This document shows, one piece after another, positions 45,904 to 52,984 of a stretch of DNA of 64,000 nucleotides. Within the stretch, counting starts at the first letter, position 1, and the number at the start of each line of letters is the position of its first letter. The position numbers were made by a program, and so were the translations under genes. The notes below the pieces were generated by a model, which was not told where the DNA came from, ran no database searches, and saw only the letters and a program-made list of their open reading frames with translations. The stretch is taken from contig NZ_JBBMQQ010000013.1 of the NCBI RefSeq assembly GCF_038900095.1, positions 1 through 64,000 on the forward strand, in the 5' to 3' direction. Origin of the DNA: Hoeflea sp038900095. GTDB taxonomy: Bacteria > Pseudomonadota > Alphaproteobacteria > Rhizobiales > Rhizobiaceae.

Positions 45904-47162
45904 TTCGGCAGCCACCTGGAATAAAGCGAGGTCGACAGCGCCCGGCACTCGTCAGGGTCGGGCTTGCCGCTCTCGCGGATGATCAGTTCGCCCGATTCCA
46001 CCCGGCCGCCGGCGCCGCGCATGGTTTCGCGCATCAATTCGTGCGTTGCGTAGAACGAGGCCCGGATCGAGTAGGCGGTCAGCACCAGCCCGACCGGCTT
46101 GTCGCTCATCAATTCGCGGCAGATGTCGAGCATCAGCGGCAGATGCTCGAACAGATGCCAGACTTCGCCATTCGGCCCGCGGCCGAATTTCGGCGGATCG
46201 GTGAGGATGATGTCGTATGTGTTGCCGCGGCGTTCCTCGCGCGCGATGAATTTCATCGCATCCTCGCAAATCCAGCGGATCGGCTTGTCATCAAGCCGCG
46301 CCAGTGCCTGGTTTTCCCGCGCCCAGCCGATCGCCTTTTTCGAAGCGTCGACATGGGTGACCTCGGCCCCGGCCTTGGCCGCGACCAGCGAGGCAACCCC
46401 GGTATAGCCGAACAGGTTGAGCACCTTCAGCGGTCGTCGGGCCTCGGTGATCCGGTCTGCCATCCAGCGCCAGTGGGCAATCTGCTCGGGAAACACCCCG
46501 ACATGCCTGAACGAGGTCAGCCGGCCATGAAAATCGACGCCGAGCAGCTTCATCGGCCAGGTTTCGCCCAAGGGCACGGCTGGAAACGCCCAGCGGCCGA
46601 TGCCATCCTCGTCGGTATCGCCGGTGAACACCGCGTCCGCCTTGTTCCATTCCGAATCCGGCAATCCGCGGCCCCACAGCGCCTGCGCTTCCGGACGCAC
46701 GATGCGCAGGCTGCCATATTGCTCGAGCTTCTCGCCCTGGCCGGCCTCGTTCAGCCCCATGTCGAGAAGCTGGTAGCCATCCTCGTTTCCGGTCTCCAGG
46801 ATCAGCGGCGCGGTCTGTTGCGGCAGCGCGCCGTGGCGCCTGTTGAGCGGCCTGAGCGGCGTTTGCGGCTGCGCCTCGGCCTTGCGGTCCGGCGTCTGCC
46901 GGTCAGCAGGTTTTCTGTCGGATCTCGTGTGCTTGTCCGCATGCGGTCCGGCATGGGCCGGCTTTGCCCTTGGCTTGCCGTCCCTGGGCCTGTCATCACG
47001 AGGCTTGCCACTTCCGGGCCTGCCGGCCTTCGGCCTGGCTTCTCCGGGCTTGGTGGAGCCGCCGCGTCGTGGCTTTTGGGTGCGCTTGTCCGCCAAAGTC
47101 CGAAATGTCCAGTTTATGTGCGTGGTCAGGTTCCCGGCGGAGCCGTGACCCGGCGATTTCAT
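45900..47162 (-). CDS. Class I rRNA methyltransferase, RlmI-like, with basic N-terminal tail
   Basis: A protein of about 420 residues. The C-terminal two thirds form a SAM methyltransferase of the RlmI/RsmC-like group: NLFGYTGVASLVAAKAGAEV with VTHVDASKKAIGWARENQAL (SAM site), then ICEDAMKFI and ILTDPPKFGRGPNGEVW (catalytic DPPKF). It should methylate rRNA, but the exact base is not inferable. The first about 100 residues are low-complexity and rich in Lys, Arg, Pro and Gly (disordered, possibly RNA-binding). The start is uncertain: 47162 or 47237 are in-frame ATGs and neither has a strong ribosome site. It heads a coupled trio with the TrmH-type gene and lspA. Confidence 0.82.
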   Translation of the reverse strand: MKSPGHGSAGNLTTHINWTFRTLADKRTQKPRRGGSTKPGEARPKAGRPGSGKPRDDRPRDGKPRAKPAHAGPHADKHTRSDRKPADRQTPDRKAEAQPQTPLRPLNRRHGALPQQTAPLILETGNEDGYQLLDMGLNEAGQGEKLEQYGSLRIVRPEAQALWGRGLPDSEWNKADAVFTGDTDEDGIGRWAFPAVPLGETWPMKLLGVDFHGRLTSFRHVGVFPEQIAHWRWMADRITEARRPLKVLNLFGYTGVASLVAAKAGAEVTHVDASKKAIGWARENQALARLDDKPIRWICEDAMKFIAREERRGNTYDIILTDPPKFGRGPNGEVWHLFEHLPLMLDICRELMSDKPVGLVLTAYSIRASFYATHELMRETMRGAGGRVESGELIIRESGKPDPDECRALSTSLYSRWLPK

Positions 47163-47252
47163 GAGAGATTGGACATAGCAATCCGATATGCACTTGGCAA
47201 AGCCGTTTTCGCTTTGCATAGATAGGGCAGCATTCAAGGAGGAACGTATCCA

Positions 47253-47708
47253 ATGGAAATGAACGGCGAAGAACGCATTGCTGCTCCGCGTCAGCTTGTC
47301 TGGGAGGCACTCAATGATCCTGACGTGCTGCGCGAATGCATTCCGGGCTGCCAGGAATTGGAGAAAAGCTCCGACACGGAAATGTCGGCGACCGTGAAGA
47401 TCAAGATCGGCCCGGTTTCGGCCAAGTTTTCCGGAGAAGTGACGCTCGAAAACATCAATGCGCCCGAGAGTTACACCATCGCCGGCGAAGGCAAGGGCGG
47501 CATCGCCGGTTTCGCCAAGGGCGGTGCCGATGTGAAGCTCGTCGAGGATGGCGCCGAAACCGTGCTGAGCTACGTTGTCAACGCGCAGGTCGGCGGCAAG
47601 ATCGCCCAGCTCGGCTCCCGTCTGATCGATTCAACCTCGAAGAAACTCGCCGGCCAGTTTTTCACCAAGTTCAACGAGGTGGTCAGCGCCAAGGCCGCCG
47701 GGGTGTAA
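47253..47708 (+). CDS. coxG: CoxG-like SRPBCC family protein
   Basis: A 151-residue START/SRPBCC-fold protein of the CoxG (carbon monoxide dehydrogenase subunit G) family. N-terminal signature GEERIAAPRQLVWEALNDPD with VLRECIPGCQELEK, then KIKIGPVSAKFSGEV and GKGGIAGFAKGGADVKL. In CO-oxidising bacteria CoxG anchors CO dehydrogenase to the membrane, but most copies, like this solitary one, lie far from cox genes and their role is unclear. AAGGAGGA lies 11 bases before the ATG. Divergent from the methyltransferase gene at 47162. Confidence 0.9.
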   Translation: MEMNGEERIAAPRQLVWEALNDPDVLRECIPGCQELEKSSDTEMSATVKIKIGPVSAKFSGEVTLENINAPESYTIAGEGKGGIAGFAKGGADVKLVEDGAETVLSYVVNAQVGGKIAQLGSRLIDSTSKKLAGQFFTKFNEVVSAKAAGV

Positions 47709-47833
47709 GGGCAGGGCGCCGCGGGGATGAAATGAAGCGGAGGCGCGTGGTAGATGTGGTTGCCATCGGAGAGCTGAGGTTCGGGATCTGCATGTCATGC
47801 AGCCTTGGGGGACTGCTCTAAGGTCAGGTTGCC

Positions 47834-48400
47834 CTAACATCGGGAGTTGGGAGAGTGCAGCCGGCCTTGGTGTTTCGCAGCAACGCGCCACAACTTCTTT
47901 CTGATTCCGGCGGGCTCAAGATGTCGGTAGGCACCGCCCGAGAATTTTGCCCAATCCAGCGCCAGCCCCTGTTCGACCAAAGCTGCCGAAAGGTCAGTGC
48001 CGTCCGGAAGGAAGCATTTTGCAACGATACGATCATAACTTTCTCCCTCCTGCACCTCGGCAGTAATCACCTTGCCTTTGCACAAGGCGATCATCGCAAA
48101 TTTGGCGGATTTCCCCCAGGGCTGATCAAGTTCCGGGGCGTCAATTCCTGCTAAACGAATGCGGGTGTTGCGAATTACAATCGTGTCACCGTCAATGACG
48201 TAGCACTTGCCTTGCAAGACCTTTGTGCAGAGATTGTTGCTCGGCACCTTCTGTTCTCTGGAAGTCCAGGAACCTTCAAATCGCCAACCAGAGTACTGGT
48301 TTCGTGGTCTTCGGCGCGGAGTACGTGGTGGCCTTGGTGGTGTAAAAAAGAAACGAAGAAATGCTCTGAAGATGCGCACTGTTAGATATCCTGATCGCAT
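47834..48400 (-). CDS. Thermonuclease (SNase-like) family protein
   Basis: A 188-residue protein with an SNase-like OB-fold domain (residues about 60-180). The nuclease residues are conserved: R82 in RIRLAG, E90 in DAPELDQ and R124 in YDRIVAKC, plus D71 and D88 as calcium ligands; the conserved YRHLEPAGIRKKLW follows. The first 35 residues are basic and aromatic (RIFRAFLRFFFTPPRPPR), an unusual hydrophobic-then-Pro/Arg stretch that might be a membrane or export segment or a poorly assigned N-terminus. The region has lower GC than neighbours, hinting at transfer. No obvious partner gene. Confidence 0.85.
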   Translation of the reverse strand: MRSGYLTVRIFRAFLRFFFTPPRPPRTPRRRPRNQYSGWRFEGSWTSREQKVPSNNLCTKVLQGKCYVIDGDTIVIRNTRIRLAGIDAPELDQPWGKSAKFAMIALCKGKVITAEVQEGESYDRIVAKCFLPDGTDLSAALVEQGLALDWAKFSGGAYRHLEPAGIRKKLWRVAAKHQGRLHSPNSRC

Positions 48401-48570
48401 GCTCTAACGTTTCCAGCCCGCAAGGATGGAGCTGGTTTTGTTGCAGGATATTTGCCGAATATATGCTTCGCGGCAACGCCCAAAACTGCGGATAGACTGA
48501 GCAGCAACCAAATTTGAGGTTGATTACCTCTCGGCGGGAGGCCGCATGGCGTTCCAACCCGGCTTCCCGC

Positions 48571-48981
48571 TCAGTGATCCGTCTCGCATAAACTGTGATC
48601 CGCCAGCGTCTCGATCACCGCGCAATGGGCTACGGTGTTCGCATCACAATCTGAAATACGTTTCAACTCCCGTTCCAGACGCCTGAGCTTGGCAATTCTT
48701 GCCCGGACATCCTCGAGCCGGCGTGCCGCCAGGTTGTGCGCATCGTGGCACGGTTTTTCGGGGTGCTGGCTGAGCTCCAGCAAGCCTTTGATATCCTCGA
48801 TCGAAAAACCCAGGGCGCGGGAGTGGCGGATGAACGAAAGGCGTTTCAGCCCGTCTTGCGAATAGCGGCGCTGGTTGCCGCCGGAGCGTTCCGGCGCATC
48901 AATCAATCCCATTTGCTCGTAGTAGCGAATGGTCGGGATTTTCACGCCGGTGCGTTTGGAAAGCTCGCCGATGGAAAACAT
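48571..48981 (-). CDS. MerR-family metal-responsive regulator
   Basis: A 136-residue MerR-family activator. N-terminal winged helix MFSIGELSKRTGVKIPTIRY with YYEQMGLIDAPERS, then a dimerisation helix and a C-terminal Cys/His-rich segment: CHDAH near residue 80, CDANTVAHC near 112 and CETDH at the end. This fits a sensor of zinc, cadmium or lead rather than copper, though the exact metal is not certain. The ATG at 48981 has AGAGG upstream; a GTG lies three codons before. It is divergent from a CDF-type transporter whose promoter has the typical MerR geometry. Confidence 0.87.
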   Translation of the reverse strand: MFSIGELSKRTGVKIPTIRYYEQMGLIDAPERSGGNQRRYSQDGLKRLSFIRHSRALGFSIEDIKGLLELSQHPEKPCHDAHNLAARRLEDVRARIAKLRRLERELKRISDCDANTVAHCAVIETLADHSLCETDH

Positions 48982-48989
48982 CGAAAACA

Positions 48990-49024
48990 CCTCTTGAAGC
49001 TATAGCTGCTAGAGGGATTATATT
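48990..49024 (+). promoter_or_regulatory. MerR-type promoter of the cation transporter gene
   Basis: TTGAAG (48994-48999) and TATATT (49019-49024) are separated by 19 bases, the over-long spacing typical of MerR-activated promoters. A dyad centred between them (CCTCT at 48990-48994 with AGAGG at 49011-49015, enclosing the perfect palindrome AGCTATAGCT at 48998-49007) is the expected operator. It lies between the MerR gene start and the transporter start at 49055. Confidence 0.75.
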
Positions 49025-49054
49025 TCCTGCCGACTGTAAGGCAAGGAACATGAA

Positions 49055-49759
49055 ATGACAGACAGCCCCTCATTGGACGTCCCCGCATGCGGCACGGAAA
49101 CCCAAGCCTGTGGATGCTCCGGAAACCCCCGGTTTGACGGCATGGATGCTTCCTACAAACGCGTCTTGTGGACGGTGATCCTCATCAACGCCGCCATGTT
49201 CCTTGTCGAAATGTCGGCGGGCAAACTGGCGGGTTCTCAAGCCTTGCAGGCCGATGCGCTCGATTTTCTCGGAGATGCGCTCACCTATGGTCTAAGCCTC
49301 GCCGTGATCGGCATGAGCATCAAGGTCCGCTCCACCGCCGCACTGTTGAAGGGCGTCAGCCTGCTGGCGATGGGCCTGTGGGTGTTCGGGTCTACCGTCT
49401 ACCAGATCCTCATTCTCGGCGTGCCCCGGGCCGAGATCATGGGCTCGATCGGCCTGCTGGCGCTGGCAGCAAATCTGGCCAGCGTGTTCTTGCTGATGCG
49501 CTACAAGGATGGTGATGCCAACGTGCGCTCGGTCTGGCTCTGCTCGCGCAACGATGCCATTGGCAACGTCGCCGTCATGATCGCAAGTGCGGCTGTCTGG
49601 CTCACCGCATCGGCATGGCCCGACCTCATCGTCGCCCTCATGATGGCCGGCCTGTTCCTGCGCTCGGCCCAGCTCATTCTCGTGCAGGCCTGGAAGGAAT
49701 ACCGCTCCGGCGAGGATCCGGGCGCATTGCAGAGCCACGGACACGAGCATGTCCACTGA
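49055..49759 (+). CDS. Cation transporter, CDF-like
   Basis: A 234-residue inner-membrane protein with about six membrane segments, of a short cation-diffusion-facilitator-like group. The residues QADALDFLGDALTYG near residue 68 and SRNDAIGNVAVMIAS near 170 resemble the CDF metal sites in helices 2 and 5 (D-x(3)-D and N-D). The N-terminus has CGTETQACGC, a possible metal-binding cysteine cluster, and the C-terminus ends HGHEHVH. Probably exports a divalent metal under control of the adjacent MerR regulator. AAGGAA precedes the start. It is shorter than full-length CDF proteins (about 300) and lacks most of the C-terminal cytoplasmic domain. Confidence 0.85.
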   Translation: MTDSPSLDVPACGTETQACGCSGNPRFDGMDASYKRVLWTVILINAAMFLVEMSAGKLAGSQALQADALDFLGDALTYGLSLAVIGMSIKVRSTAALLKGVSLLAMGLWVFGSTVYQILILGVPRAEIMGSIGLLALAANLASVFLLMRYKDGDANVRSVWLCSRNDAIGNVAVMIASAAVWLTASAWPDLIVALMMAGLFLRSAQLILVQAWKEYRSGEDPGALQSHGHEHVH

Positions 49760-49845
49760 TTTGGAAAGCAAAGCCTGTTCTCGTCAAGGCCAAGGATGAG
49801 GCGGGGTGAACGGCCGGTAACAGGGCGTATCCGCATATGAACACA

Positions 49846-49880
49846 AGCCGTTGCAAAACACGCGTTCTGCAACGGCTCTT
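49846..49880. terminator. Bidirectional terminator between transporter and dps
   Basis: AGCCGTTGCA (49846-49855) and TGCAACGGCT (49868-49877) form a perfect 10-bp stem with a 12-base loop between the convergent genes ending at 49759 and 49914. On the minus strand the stem is followed by TGTGTT, on the plus strand by CTT. Confidence 0.6.
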
Positions 49881-49913
49881 GCGGCCATGTTCGGGATTGC
49901 TCGCGATTGCGAT

Positions 49914-50354
49914 TCAGGCCTGTTTGCGGCTGGCTTTCATCATCCAGAGTTGCTGTTCATGCCACTCAAGGCGATCGGTCAGCATGCCTGCCGATGGTTC
50001 ATCGCCAGCCTCCTGGGAAAGGACGATAGCCTCGCGCAGGTCTGCCGCCATTGCATCATGTGCCACGATCAGGGCGTCCATCATCTCGGTTGCGGAATGA
50101 ACTGGTGCGGGGCCGTCCCCGGCCAGCGCGACCAGTTCCGTGAGCGAGCCCGGGGCATATGCGTCCATCGCGCGGATGCGTTCGGCAACTGGGTCGAGTG
50201 CTTGCCAGAGGTTCTGGTACTGCTCTTCGAACAGGGTGTGGAATTGGCGGAATTGTGGGCCTTCCACGTTCCAGTGATAGCCATGGGTTTGCACGTAGAG
50301 GCCGAAGGTGCGCCCCAGGATGCGGCTCATGCTGTCGATATGGGAATTTGTCAT
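49914..50354 (-). CDS. dps: Dps-family ferritin-like protein
   Basis: A 146-residue Dps-type miniferritin that oxidises and stores iron and protects DNA from peroxide. The inter-subunit ferroxidase ligands of E. coli Dps (H51, H63, D78, E82) align with H27, H39, D54 and E58 here with the same spacing, in HWNVEGPQF, QFHTLFEEQY and LDPVAERIRAMD. It lacks the Lys-rich N-terminal tail that binds DNA in E. coli Dps. The start at 50354 has AAGGAC upstream. Next to a peroxiredoxin gene and an OxyR-like regulator, forming an oxidative-stress cluster. Confidence 0.9.
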   Translation of the reverse strand: MTNSHIDSMSRILGRTFGLYVQTHGYHWNVEGPQFRQFHTLFEEQYQNLWQALDPVAERIRAMDAYAPGSLTELVALAGDGPAPVHSATEMMDALIVAHDAMAADLREAIVLSQEAGDEPSAGMLTDRLEWHEQQLWMMKASRKQA

Positions 50355-50430
50355 GGTTCGGGTCCTTTCAGGATGTCGGTGAATTCGGTCTGAATGGCCG
50401 TGGCCCACCAGGCAGGCCACGGCAGAGTGC

Positions 50431-51075
50431 TCAAAGCTCGCGAGTTGAGAAATACCAGTCGACGGTCTTGTATCCCTCGCCGGCGCGGGCCATCGCGGCC
50501 TCCGGTGTTGCCGGTGTCGGCACGATAACGGCATCGCCCGGGACCCAGTTTTCAGGCATCGCGCAGCTGTTCTCGTCCGCGGTCTGCATCGCGACCAGCA
50601 GTCGGTAGATTTCGGCCACCGACCGGCCTGCGTTCATCGGGTAATAGACCATGGCACGCAGCACGCCGTCGGGGTCTATCAGGAAGGTGGCGCGCACCGC
50701 GGCAGTGTCAGAGGCGCCGGGCTGAATCATGCCGTAGGACTGCGCCACCTTCATGTTGAGGTCGGCGATGATCGGAAACTTGATCTCGACGCCGAATTTC
50801 TCCTTGATGTTGAGCATCCAGGCGATGTGCGAGTAGTGGCTGTCGATCGACAGGCCCAGCAGTTCGGTGTTGCGCGCCTTGAAGTCTTCATGGCGCTTTG
50901 CAAAGGCAATGAACTCGGTCGTGCAGACCGGTGTGAAATCGGCCGGATGCGAAAACAGCACCAGCCATTTGCCCTTGTAGTCTTCAAGTGTCTTGCGTCC
51001 GTCGGTGGTCGGCGCATCAAAAGCCGGGGCCGGTTCGTTCAGCCGGGGCATCTGGACTTGGTTGGCTTCGGTCAT
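50431..51075 (-). CDS. Peroxiredoxin, Prx6-type
   Basis: A 214-residue peroxiredoxin of the Prx6 (AhpC/TSA plus C-terminal 1-cysPrx) group. The peroxidatic cysteine is C51 in FTPVCTTEF; the C-terminal extension has MPENWVPGD, a family mark. A second cysteine in ENSCAMPENW (near residue 170) may serve as a resolving thiol. It reduces hydrogen or organic peroxides in the cytoplasm. GGAG precedes the ATG. Divergent from the OxyR-like gene with 107 bases between, upstream of dps, so it is likely an OxyR target. Confidence 0.9.
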   Translation of the reverse strand: MTEANQVQMPRLNEPAPAFDAPTTDGRKTLEDYKGKWLVLFSHPADFTPVCTTEFIAFAKRHEDFKARNTELLGLSIDSHYSHIAWMLNIKEKFGVEIKFPIIADLNMKVAQSYGMIQPGASDTAAVRATFLIDPDGVLRAMVYYPMNAGRSVAEIYRLLVAMQTADENSCAMPENWVPGDAVIVPTPATPEAAMARAGEGYKTVDWYFSTREL

Positions 51076-51134
51076 GTCGGTGTCTCCTTTGTTTGATTGG
51101 AATTTGATGACCGATAAGTAGCGGCTTGCTTTAA

Positions 51135-51149
51135 ATTGTAGAAATCAAT
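51135..51149. promoter_or_regulatory. OxyR-like half-site 1
   Basis: ATTG-N7-CAAT (51135-51149), a dyad with the ATAG-N7-CTAT geometry of OxyR boxes but with altered arms, in the 107-base divergent region between peroxiredoxin and the OxyR-like gene. Weak alone; supported by the second site 16 bases downstream. Confidence 0.4.
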
Positions 51150-51165
51150 AATAATTCGAAAAATA

Positions 51166-51180
51166 ATAGAGAAAATCTAT
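51166..51180. promoter_or_regulatory. OxyR-like box abutting the OxyR start
   Basis: ATAG-N7-CTAT (51166-51180) matches the OxyR consensus element exactly in its four-base arms. It ends two bases before the start codon of the OxyR-like gene, a position suited for autoregulation and for control of the divergent peroxiredoxin gene. No strong Shine-Dalgarno is present here, as the box occupies its place. Confidence 0.6.
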
Positions 51181-51182
51181 AA

Positions 51183-52097
51183 ATGAGCTTGACGATCACA
51201 CTTCGCCAACTTGGTTTCCTAGTCGCTGTCGCCGACGAGTTGAATTTTTCGCGCGCCGCTGAGGCTTGCTATGTCACGCAACCCACCTTGAGCGCCGGGA
51301 TCAAGGAGTTGGAGAACCGCCTGGGTGTGATCCTGATTGAGCGAACCAAGCGCTCTGTCCTGCTCACCCCGTTGGGTCAGGAGATCACGCTGCGGGCGCG
51401 AGCGCTGTTGCTGGATGCGGGTGAGATCGAGAAACTGGCGATGTCAGGGGCCAATCCGGAAGAGGGGGATCTCCGTCTCGGCGCGATTCCGACAATCGGT
51501 CCCTTCCTCATCCCGAAAGCCTTGCCGGTCATCCGCCACAGTTTCCCAGGCCTTCGCCTTTATCTGCGCGAGGCGATGACCGAGCAATTGCTCGAAGGGC
51601 TGCATGCAGGCCTGCTTGACCTAGTGCTGTTTGCCCAGCCTTTTGATGCGACCGGGCTTGAGACCATGCATCTGTTCGATGACGGCTATCACTTGGCAAC
51701 GCGCGCCGGAACGCTTGATCAGCGTCCGGCCAACGGCTCCGAACTTCAGGGGACCCGGCTCATGCTGTTGGAAAAGGGCCACTGTCTGCAACGCCATGCG
51801 TTGGAGGCCTATCCAGATCTCGACATCGAGCAGGATGAAAGCTTTGCCGCCAGTTCCCTGGCGACCTTGATTTCGATGGTCAGTGAGGGGCTGGGGATCA
51901 CGCTTCTGCCTGATCTTTCCATCGACGCAGGCGTGCTGACCGGCCATGACGTGGCAATTTCGCCCTTGCCGGACGCATGCCCCCGTCGCGTCGTGTTGGC
52001 CTGGCGCCCGTCCACCACGCGAGGAAAACTGTTCGAGCAGATCGGCGCTATCCTGAAGACAACGCGTGGCTCAATTCATGATCCGTCAATGAACTAG
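51183..52097 (+). CDS. oxyR: OxyR-like LysR-family regulator
   Basis: A 304-residue LysR-type regulator close to OxyR: N-terminal HTH (LRQLGFLVAVADELNFSRAA, CYVTQPTLSAGIKELE), then LTPLGQEITLRARALL, and a LysR substrate domain with the OxyR peroxide-site motif LLEKGHCLQRHAL. C201 corresponds to E. coli C199. The second redox cysteine of E. coli (C208, nine residues later) is Tyr (Y210) here. The partner disulfide therefore cannot form in the canonical way. SASSLATLISMV-type and GLGITLLPD motifs follow. Divergent from peroxiredoxin with OxyR-like boxes between. Confidence 0.87.
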   Translation: MSLTITLRQLGFLVAVADELNFSRAAEACYVTQPTLSAGIKELENRLGVILIERTKRSVLLTPLGQEITLRARALLLDAGEIEKLAMSGANPEEGDLRLGAIPTIGPFLIPKALPVIRHSFPGLRLYLREAMTEQLLEGLHAGLLDLVLFAQPFDATGLETMHLFDDGYHLATRAGTLDQRPANGSELQGTRLMLLEKGHCLQRHALEAYPDLDIEQDESFAASSLATLISMVSEGLGITLLPDLSIDAGVLTGHDVAISPLPDACPRRVVLAWRPSTTRGKLFEQIGAILKTTRGSIHDPSMN

Positions 52098-52124
52098 GTG
52101 GTTTTACGACGCCGCGCGTCAGCC

Positions 52125-52475
52125 TCAGGCAGCCGTCCGCTTGTCCGGGGCGGGCAGGGCGGATGCGATCTGCTGCGCCTTGGCCTTTTCGCGGTCTGCT
52201 TCGGTGTGCCATTTCACCGCTTCATTGGCGTTGACGCGTGCCTGCTTGCGGTGCTTGCCCTGCTTGAACCATGTCGCCAGCGAACCGATGATCATGCCGA
52301 TGATCAGCGCTATGAACAGGAACACGAAGAACGGCAAGGTCACCGACAGAACGGTGTCCGTCGGATCGAACGGATTGAGCGCCAGCGTCACGGCCTGGCG
52401 GTTGGCCACCGACAGCATGATGAGAACGATGCCCAGGGGCACGAAAATTGCCAATGCGATGATGCGCTTGATCAT
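52125..52475 (-). CDS. lapA: LapA domain-containing (DUF1049) membrane protein
   Basis: A 116-residue inner-membrane protein with two hydrophobic segments (about residues 5-25 and 44-65) and a basic cytoplasmic tail. LSVANRQAVTLALNPFD and LPFFVFLFIALIIGMIIGSL match the LapA/YciS domain, which in enterobacteria works with LapB to control LPS synthesis through LpxC turnover. The rhizobial versions sit after sppA-ihfB as here (218 bases downstream of ihfB). ATG at 52475 chosen since the family begins MIKRI; upstream in-frame ATG at 52544 is not supported. Confidence 0.82.
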   Translation of the reverse strand: MIKRIIALAIFVPLGIVLIMLSVANRQAVTLALNPFDPTDTVLSVTLPFFVFLFIALIIGMIIGSLATWFKQGKHRKQARVNANEAVKWHTEADREKAKAQQIASALPAPDKRTAA

Positions 52476-52660
52476 GTCTTGATCCAGTCTTGTGAGAGCC
52501 CGGGATTCCCTGGGATTGCCCGGGTCTTTACGTCGTTCATGCAATCCGTTGCGGCAAACACGATGACACCGTCACCGTTCAGGCCGCCGGGCTGATCCGC
52601 ATCAGATAGGTCCGTACCGTTGCCGGTGCAAGCTCGGCCCTTGCCGCCGGGTCCTGGTTC

Positions 52661-52710
52661 TTGTCGTCCGGCCCTAGTCCTTGTCGTCCGGCCCTAGCCC
52701 TTGTCGTCCG
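52661..52710. repeat. 20-bp tandem repeat across the ihfB stop
   Basis: The unit TTGTCGTCCGGCCCTAGTCC at 52661-52680 is repeated at 52681-52700 with one change (T to C at 52678/52698) and half-repeated at 52701-52710. The region covers the last codons and stop of ihfB (minus strand, stop at 52694-52696). The 20-base period is not a multiple of three, so extra copies lie beyond the stop and do not extend the protein. Confidence 0.85.
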
Positions 52711-52984
52711 GATTGAGCCGTTCGCGCAGTTCCTTGCCGGTCTTGAAGAACGGCACCCACTTTTCTTCGACGAACACCGGCTCGCCGGTGCGTGGGTTGC
52801 GGCCGGAACGCGGCGGACGGTTCTTCACCGAAAATGCGCCAAATCCGCGCAATTCGACACGATTGCCCTCCGAAAGCGCGTCCGTGATCTCATCCAGTAT
52901 GGCATTGACGATATTCTCGACATCCCGGTGATAGAGATGCGGGTTGCGCGCCGCAACCGCTTGAACCAATTCCGATTTGATCAT
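52694..52984 (-). CDS. ihfB: Integration host factor subunit beta
   Basis: A 96-residue HU/IHF-family protein that pairs with IHF-alpha to bend DNA. Starts MIKSELVQAVAARNPHLYHR; the beta-arm segment NRPPRSGRNPRTGEPVFVEE, with the intercalating proline region, identifies IHF-beta. The ATG at 52984 has GAGGAAA immediately before. Its start overlaps the sppA stop by 4 bases. The last residues (NPDDKG) lie within a tandemly repeated stretch. Confidence 0.94.
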   Translation of the reverse strand: MIKSELVQAVAARNPHLYHRDVENIVNAILDEITDALSEGNRVELRGFGAFSVKNRPPRSGRNPRTGEPVFVEEKWVPFFKTGKELRERLNPDDKG

